Source of the DNA: Roseinatronobacter alkalisoli
GTDB taxonomy: Bacteria; Pseudomonadota; Alphaproteobacteria; Rhodobacterales; Rhodobacteraceae
DNA: 64,000 nucleotides
Direction: 5' to 3'
NCBI RefSeq assembly: GCF_028745735.1
Contig: NZ_JAQZSM010000007.1
Span: 62,001 to 126,000, forward strand
Numbering within the stretch: position 1 is the stretch's first letter; each line of letters opens with the position of its first letter. This document shows positions 62,241-64,000 of the stretch, in pieces. The position numbers and the translations under genes were made by a program. The notes below the pieces were generated by a model. It did no database searches. It was not told the origin of the DNA and worked only from the letters and a program-made list of their open reading frames with translations.

Positions 62241-63728
62241 TCAGCCCCAGTCGCGGCAGACATATTTGATTTCGGTAAATGCCTCCATGCCCCAGCGCGC
62301 GCCTTCGCGCCCGAGCCCTGATTGTTTCATGCCGCCAAAGGGGATGGGTGCGCCGGTGACCTTGGTGCGGTTGACAGCAACCATGCCGAATTGCAGTGCC
62401 CGCGTCATGCGGTAGATGCGGCGCGGGTCCAGTGTGTGGACATAGGCCACAAGCCCGAATTCGGTCGCATTGGCGCGGGTGATGGCGCAGGATTCGGTGT
62501 CAAAGGGTGCAACGGCGGCAACGGGGCCGAAGGTTTCTTCATGCATGATGCTGGCATCGGTGGGGACATCGACCAGCAGGGTGGGTTTGTAATAAAGCGG
62601 CCCTTGCGCATCGCGCGCCCCGCCCACAAGGCAGCGTGCGCCGCGCGCCATGGCATCGGCCACATGGGTTTCCTGTTTGGCCACGGCGCGTTCATGCATC
62701 AACGGGCCGAGGTCGCAATCTTCCATGCCCGGACCAAGGGTCAGTTTGCGGATGGCGGCGGCGAAGCGGGTGCAGAATTCGTCATAGACGGGGCGTTGCA
62801 CCAGAAAGCGGTTCGCGCCCAGGCAATCCTGTCCGGTGGTGGCGAATTTCGCTTTCACCGCTTCTGTGACGGCGCGGTCCAGATCGGCATCGGCAAAGAC
62901 GATGAAGGGCGCATGTCCGCCCAGTTCCAGTACCAGCCGTTTGATGGTATCGGCCGATTGACGGTAGAGCAGGCGCCCGACTTCGGTGGAACCGGTGAAG
63001 GACAGCGCGCGCACGCGGGTATCCTGCGTCCATGTGCCGACGATTTCGGGCGCGTCCCCCGGCACGACATTCAGCACGCCCGCAGGGATGCCCGCGCGTT
63101 CGGCCAGCACGGCAAGCGCCAGCGCTGAAAGCGGCGTTTCCGCAGAGGGGTGCAGCACGCAGGTACAGCCCGCAGCCAGAGCGGCCGCGGCCTTGCGGGT
63201 GACCATGGCGCAGGGGAAATTCCATGGTGTGACAAGGGCCGCAACGCCCACCGGTTCGCGCCAGAGTTCCACTTCGGCATCGGGCAGATGCGATGTGACG
63301 CCGCGGATATCGGGGCGCTTGGCTTCTTCGGCGTAGAATTCCACGAACCCTGCGCCATAGTCGATTTCGCCGCGCGCCTCCGACAGGGGTTTGCCCTGTT
63401 CGGCCACCATGATCAGGGCCAGATCTTCGCGGTTGGCATTGATCAGGTCGAACCAACGGCGCAGGGCGGTGCTGCGGGTCTGGGGCAGGGCGGTGGACCA
63501 GTCTGCGAAGGCGGCCTGCGCGGCATCCACGGCGGCGCTTGCATCGGGGGCGCGCATGCGGGCCACGCGCGCGCAGACCGTGCCGGTGGCGGGGTCTGTG
63601 ACAGCGAAATCCGACGCAGCACCACGCCACCCGGCGATATAGGCCTCCGTGCGCAGCAGAGATGGATCTGCCAGCAGGGAAGGCAGGTCGGGGGATTGTG
63701 TCGCGGTGGAGCGGGGGCTGCGCGTCAT
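62241..63728 (-). CDS. Aldehyde dehydrogenase, succinate-semialdehyde type
   Basis: A 495-residue ALDH closest in pattern to succinate-semialdehyde/glutarate-semialdehyde dehydrogenases: AEQGKPLSEARGEIDYGAGF near 110-130, TPWNFPCAMVTRKAAAALAA, SFTGSTEVGRLLYRQ, general base Glu268 in LELGGH and catalytic Cys302 in TTGQDCLGANR. Odd: the highly conserved KP(S/A)E motif reads LHPSAETPLSA, so the cofactor-contacting Lys is His193. ATG 63728 with GAAGGA is used; a longer frame to 63890 has no similarity. Substrate and cofactor are not certain. Confidence 0.9.
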   Translation of the reverse strand: MTRSPRSTATQSPDLPSLLADPSLLRTEAYIAGWRGAASDFAVTDPATGTVCARVARMRAPDASAAVDAAQAAFADWSTALPQTRSTALRRWFDLINANREDLALIMVAEQGKPLSEARGEIDYGAGFVEFYAEEAKRPDIRGVTSHLPDAEVELWREPVGVAALVTPWNFPCAMVTRKAAAALAAGCTCVLHPSAETPLSALALAVLAERAGIPAGVLNVVPGDAPEIVGTWTQDTRVRALSFTGSTEVGRLLYRQSADTIKRLVLELGGHAPFIVFADADLDRAVTEAVKAKFATTGQDCLGANRFLVQRPVYDEFCTRFAAAIRKLTLGPGMEDCDLGPLMHERAVAKQETHVADAMARGARCLVGGARDAQGPLYYKPTLLVDVPTDASIMHEETFGPVAAVAPFDTESCAITRANATEFGLVAYVHTLDPRRIYRMTRALQFGMVAVNRTKVTGAPIPFGGMKQSGLGREGARWGMEAFTEIKYVCRDWG

Positions 63729-63885
63729 GGCTGGTCCTTCGGTCAGGTGAGTTGCTGGCCCAGCATAGCGCCGCTGGGCCAGAGGATTCGTTGCTGTGAC
63801 CGGGCCGACCGCAGGGGAATGTTCCGAATTGCCCCTGAATATCCGATGATCCGTCCAGAAGGGGGGAAACGTGAACAATGCGTTG

Positions 63886-64000
63886 CGCATAAAGTCCGCG
63901 CTATCGGCGGGCCGGGGTCTGCCGGTCCCACGATATAGAAGTTAACTTTATGCAGGCGGCATACTTCGACATCAAAGGCTTGGCGTGTCGCTGGCGCTAT
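63886..64000 (-). repeat. Dispersed hairpin repeat, copy 9 (cut by window end)
   Basis: The 3' half of a minus-oriented copy: end block GCGGACTTTATGCGC side, CCGAT arm, ACCGGCAG arm, and core GCCGCCTGCATAAAGTTAACTT; the main stem lies beyond the window. It lies upstream of the aldehyde dehydrogenase gene; the 157 bases between show no clear promoter. Confidence 0.85.

Overview
The window is high-GC alphaproteobacterial DNA, most likely from a member of the Rhodobacteraceae (Rhodobacterales). The evidence is gene content: a CcrM-type GANTC methyltransferase, an RpoE/ChrR pair beside the Rhodobacter-type five-gene lipid operon, a gene-transfer-agent-like holin and endolysin pair, the hemD/Mic60-like/hemY set, an NDUFA12 homologue, and an FnrL-type site before a cytochrome c peroxidase. 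Species cannot be named from the sequence alone.

Layout. 1-12.9 kb is ordinary chromosome: the end of a peptide-type ABC ATPase, an aldehyde dehydrogenase, a membrane-anchored winged-helix protein, rnhB, ccrM, and a singlet-oxygen type regulon. In that regulon chrR and rpoE run left while FAD oxidoreductase, DUF1365, MFS, DUF3833 and SDR genes run right, from two divergent sigma-E-like promoters. 12.95-25.94 kb is a genomic island bounded by a 20-bp direct repeat of the tRNA-Cys anticodon arm: an intact tRNA-Cys on the right and a displaced 3' half on the left. It carries a broken VgrG, a PAAR protein, candidate type VI effector and immunity genes (several duplicated, truncated or stopped), a TIR-like defence-type gene, and a soxR/VOC pair with a clear SoxR box. 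No integrase is visible.

26-45 kb is chromosomal again: HIT protein, sulfotransferase, a G/C homopolymer tract (suspect assembly), holin and endolysin, ribBA-ribH-nusB-aat, NDUFA12, msrB, selO, gpsA-tsaD, hemD-Mic60-like-hemY, tRNA-Thr, cytochrome c peroxidase and leuB. 46-64 kb holds a glycosyltransferase, an oxidoreductase/epimerase fusion, a TAXI-type TRAP transporter operon, ileS, SDR and hisC-like genes, DUF305, an MFS gene and a second aldehyde dehydrogenase.

The most striking unexplained signal is a dispersed intergenic repeat of about 175-225 bp: nine copies plus one mini-copy in 64 kb, in both orientations, always between genes. Each copy has four alternating complementary arms (the best forms a perfect 17-bp stem), C:G to T:A covariation between copies, an optional 45-bp hairpin module, and a well-conserved unpaired core (GCATAAAGTGAACTT). 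I do not recognise it as a named family. All intact copies lie outside the island.
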